DNA of 64,000 nt, from assembly GCA_008360975.2 (NCBI GenBank), contig CM039182.1, positions 145,952,656 to 146,016,655 on the forward strand, written 5' to 3'. Positions 61,296 to 64,000 of the stretch are shown piece after piece. The notes under the pieces were generated by a model. That model was not told where the DNA came from and made no database searches. It saw only the letters and a list, made by a program, of their open reading frames with translations. Position 1 is the first letter of the stretch. The number at the start of each line of letters is the position of its first letter. A program made the position numbers and the translations under genes. The DNA comes from Lichenostomus cassidix. Taxonomy: Eukaryota; Chordata; Aves; Passeriformes; Meliphagidae.

Positions 61296-64000
61296 TTTTC
61301 AACTCTACCCAGTTCTCTGACATATTTTTCTATCATCATGGGTTCAACCCCAGACAAACACTCCATTCCCCTTTACCTATGTAATCTCAAGCTGAAGGCT
61401 TTGTGTCCTTTAAAAAACAAGTAAACAAACAAACAAAAAACACAGCAAAAACACCACTCCACCAAAAAAAAGAAAACTACAACAACAGAAACTAATTCAA
61501 AGTAAAATTTAATATAATCAGAGCTGGAGATGTAGAATAAATACTGATTTTTCTCTGTTCCTGTGTCCCTGATTATCTTGCCAACTCTCTCATGAGGCTT
61601 TGTGTGTGTTAAGGGGAATGCAGCATATTCCAGGTAGGATTCCCTTGCACTAACATCCACCAAGTGTTGTGGGTTGAACTCCACTTGTACTGAGTGTTTT
61701 AGAGAAGTCTTTGCCCTCTAATTGGGATGATGACCTGCTTAACAACACAAAGTGATTAAATTTTCACAATTGCCTTATTGTTTAGCCTAAAATGTAGAAA
61801 GGTGTCTGCCTAGAAAAAAAGCCTGCACATAAATCACATGACTTCCAATTAAACAGATAATCCAGGGAAAGCTTAAAGACAAGGGGCAGAGACCCCTTCA
61901 GTGAGGCAGACCAGACACAGCACAAGGATAGTGCAGAGATGCTCCTGCCAGACACCCAACCTGCCCAGGGCACAAAAACACCCTCAGACCCACCAGGAGA
62001 TTGCTGAACTTACCCCTGGACAGCAGCACAGCAGAGAAATAGGGAATTATGCCCTCAAAAAGGCTACACACACACACACGTGAACATATGTGGGTCTGCT
62101 TGTGTGCTAAAATTCTGTATACCATGTCTCAAGGATACAGCTGCACTTACAGTATATGCAAATATTTTTGCTGTTTTCCAGTTCTGCACCCTTACCCAAT
62201 TTTGTCAGAGGGCATTGAAAGTTTTGTTATTGAAATTTTGAAGGTGCATTCAGAGCTTCTATTCCCCACCCTTTGACACATGACATCTATTGACTGTCTG
62301 CCCTGCTAATTCACCCATAATTCAAATCAGAATTATACAAAAATATCAGTTTTCCTAAAGCCTGTAATTTTATGAGAGAAAAGGGAGAATCCTTATTTGA
62401 TTCTAAGGCATTTTGCTGTTACCCAATGCCCTTTGTAGTCTTTAAAACATGGAGAAAAAAGGACAAGTCCCATCTCCAAGGAGAAGCACAGAAGATACCT
62501 CTGAGGTGTATGGCATCTCAGTACAAAATGAGATTTTATATATTACCCTTGCCTTTTGAAGGAGATAATGACTTTGCTCTTTTAACAAAACAGCAGATGA
62601 AGGTCATCCAACACATGTGCTGTACACAACACGTGAATTTTTACTGTCAATCAGAAAGCATCTTTCCTGGAGACCTTTTGTGATGCCCACATAGAAAGCC
62701 AAGAGAAAATGCCATTTAATTTCACAAGCTGGCATGGTTTTGCATGCACTGCCCACTCCTTGATCTCTGGCATACTTTATGGAGCAATCTGTCATCCTAA
62801 AACTCTGGGAAGTTTTGCTTGTCACTGACTGGATGGTGATTTCTCTAGTAGGTGAATATTTAACATTGAGCTGCTGAAGCCATGATAATTTTAACAGTTG
62901 TAGTGGATAACAGAAACAAACAAATCCAACAAAAATAAATGGCAAAAAATCCCCATAAGTTTACCTTTTTTTTTATTTGCTCTTGTTTGGTTCTTTTTTT
63001 TAATTAAGTGTAACACAGAGGCTAAGTATACTCAGATGGGGCAATTCAGTGGAGTCCCACTGAATGCAGTGAAACTCTGCTTATTAACATCAACTAGTTA
63101 CAGGAAACAGGTTTTTATCAAAGTAAGGTAAGCAGCCTTGAATGACTCAGAATTTACTTCCACTGTTCAACTTCATAGTCCTACTGCTGTCCAGGGATGT
63201 CTCAGAGCTCTCAAAGCCAGCAGGCAATATGAGACCTAACAAGATAAACTTTTCTACAGTATTTCCTAATATTAATACAAGCACTACCTTGTTGCTGGGA
63301 CACAGGAATGCTGTAATCATGCTGCTCATGGCAAAACAATCACTCTGAATTAAAGGGAACAGCAGACAACTCTGGTTTATCAGATGTTAATAAAATCTGG
63401 CTAAGCATGGATATTTTATGCAGTCCCCAACTGATTTTGGATGCTTCTTTATGAACCCAAAATTACTAACCTCATGACAAATTGTGTCTATGTGGTCTAG
63501 TAGATGGTGCTAGCTGCCTTTGGAAAATTAATTTAAAGCTCAGTAAAATACACACGCACAGAAACACGAAATGTATCAGAGAAAAACATCGTGTTTCACT
63601 ACACAAAAAGTCTGTAGCAAGCCATGAAGGTCTTACACAAAAATAATGTCAAGAAAAGAGATGAAATTGAAATATTGCCTTTTCTCTTTGATTTTATGAT
63701 GTCTGATTCAGTAGCTGTGCATTTGAAAGATGCACTCTAATGGCTTCTCTAGGCAGTGTTAGACCATCAATGCTCAGTTTTCTGTTGAAAAGTGTTGAAA
63801 GCACCCAGTGTGAAAGCACTAGGAAAAAAAATACCCTCAGGTGGGGCTGAAGGAGCAGCTGAATGACATGGATGTTAAGTTTAGTTTTAGTAATCCAAAT
63901 CCCTTTGTGGATCATGCTGTTTGGTTTCTCTTTGTCCATGAAATATGTTATTATATCTTCAAGCCTGATTTCCACTGTTAGCATGTTATTTATGCAGATG
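61296..64000. other. Unique DNA to the right edge
   Basis: A (CA)n run of about 15 bases lies at 62,065-62,079. The minus-strand frames at 61,373-61,684 and 62,604-62,945 show no family features. Nothing else recognised. Confidence 0.4.

Noticed and set aside
1..64000. Bacterial-type features (operons, CRISPR arrays, ribosome binding sites), tRNA, rRNA or snRNA genes
   Set aside because: No array with regular spacers, no operon-like gene packing and no RNA gene signature was seen; base composition and repeats are those of a vertebrate genome.

Overview
The window is a piece of vertebrate nuclear DNA, almost certainly from a bird. It is AT-rich and CpG-poor, has a low repeat density, and contains no intact protein-coding gene that I can recognise. 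The lineage call rests on the repeats. Eight are CR1 LINE fragments, several ending in the typical CR1 3' tail (GGTCCCTTCCAACC... followed by ATTCTATGATTCT-type octamers). Others are pieces of avian-type ERV long terminal repeats (LTRs). There are no Alu, B1, L1 or MIR-like elements. It reads as a long intron or an intergenic desert.

Layout. 0-10 kb: two CR1 3' ends near the left edge, then mostly unique DNA with a plus-strand exon-like segment at 5,364-5,436, a minus-strand splice-site-like junction at 7,341/7,342 and a CR1 tail at 9.6 kb. 10-12 kb: a cluster of minus-strand open frames of unknown origin, possibly a decayed retroviral envelope region. 12-18 kb: unique DNA. 18-23 kb: an LTR tail, two CR1 3' ends and two local tandem duplications. 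23-28 kb: unique DNA with two blocks that look like conserved non-coding elements. 27.8-29.7 kb: a 171-codon open frame running into a CR1, then a GC-richer LTR. 30-40 kb: unique DNA, an inverted LTR end and a minus-strand sequence with the form of a recursive splice site at 39.54 kb. 40-45 kb: an inverted CR1 end, an internally deleted CR1, a minus-strand open frame and a regulatory-looking block. 45-64 kb: unique DNA with a putative solo LTR that keeps TATA and polyadenylation signals (50.4-50.7 kb), a CR1 tail next to another LTR (52.9-53.7 kb), a TATC microsatellite and a TA-rich tract.

The genes do not work together as a system here, because none is visible. The most useful leads are the two splice-junction-like sites on the same (minus) strand, which would fit a window inside a long minus-strand intron; the unidentified open frames at 10-12, 27.8 and 44.3 kb; and the candidate conserved non-coding blocks. 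All of these are inference and need alignment or RNA data. Family names are by pattern recognition from memory, and boundaries are approximate unless stated.
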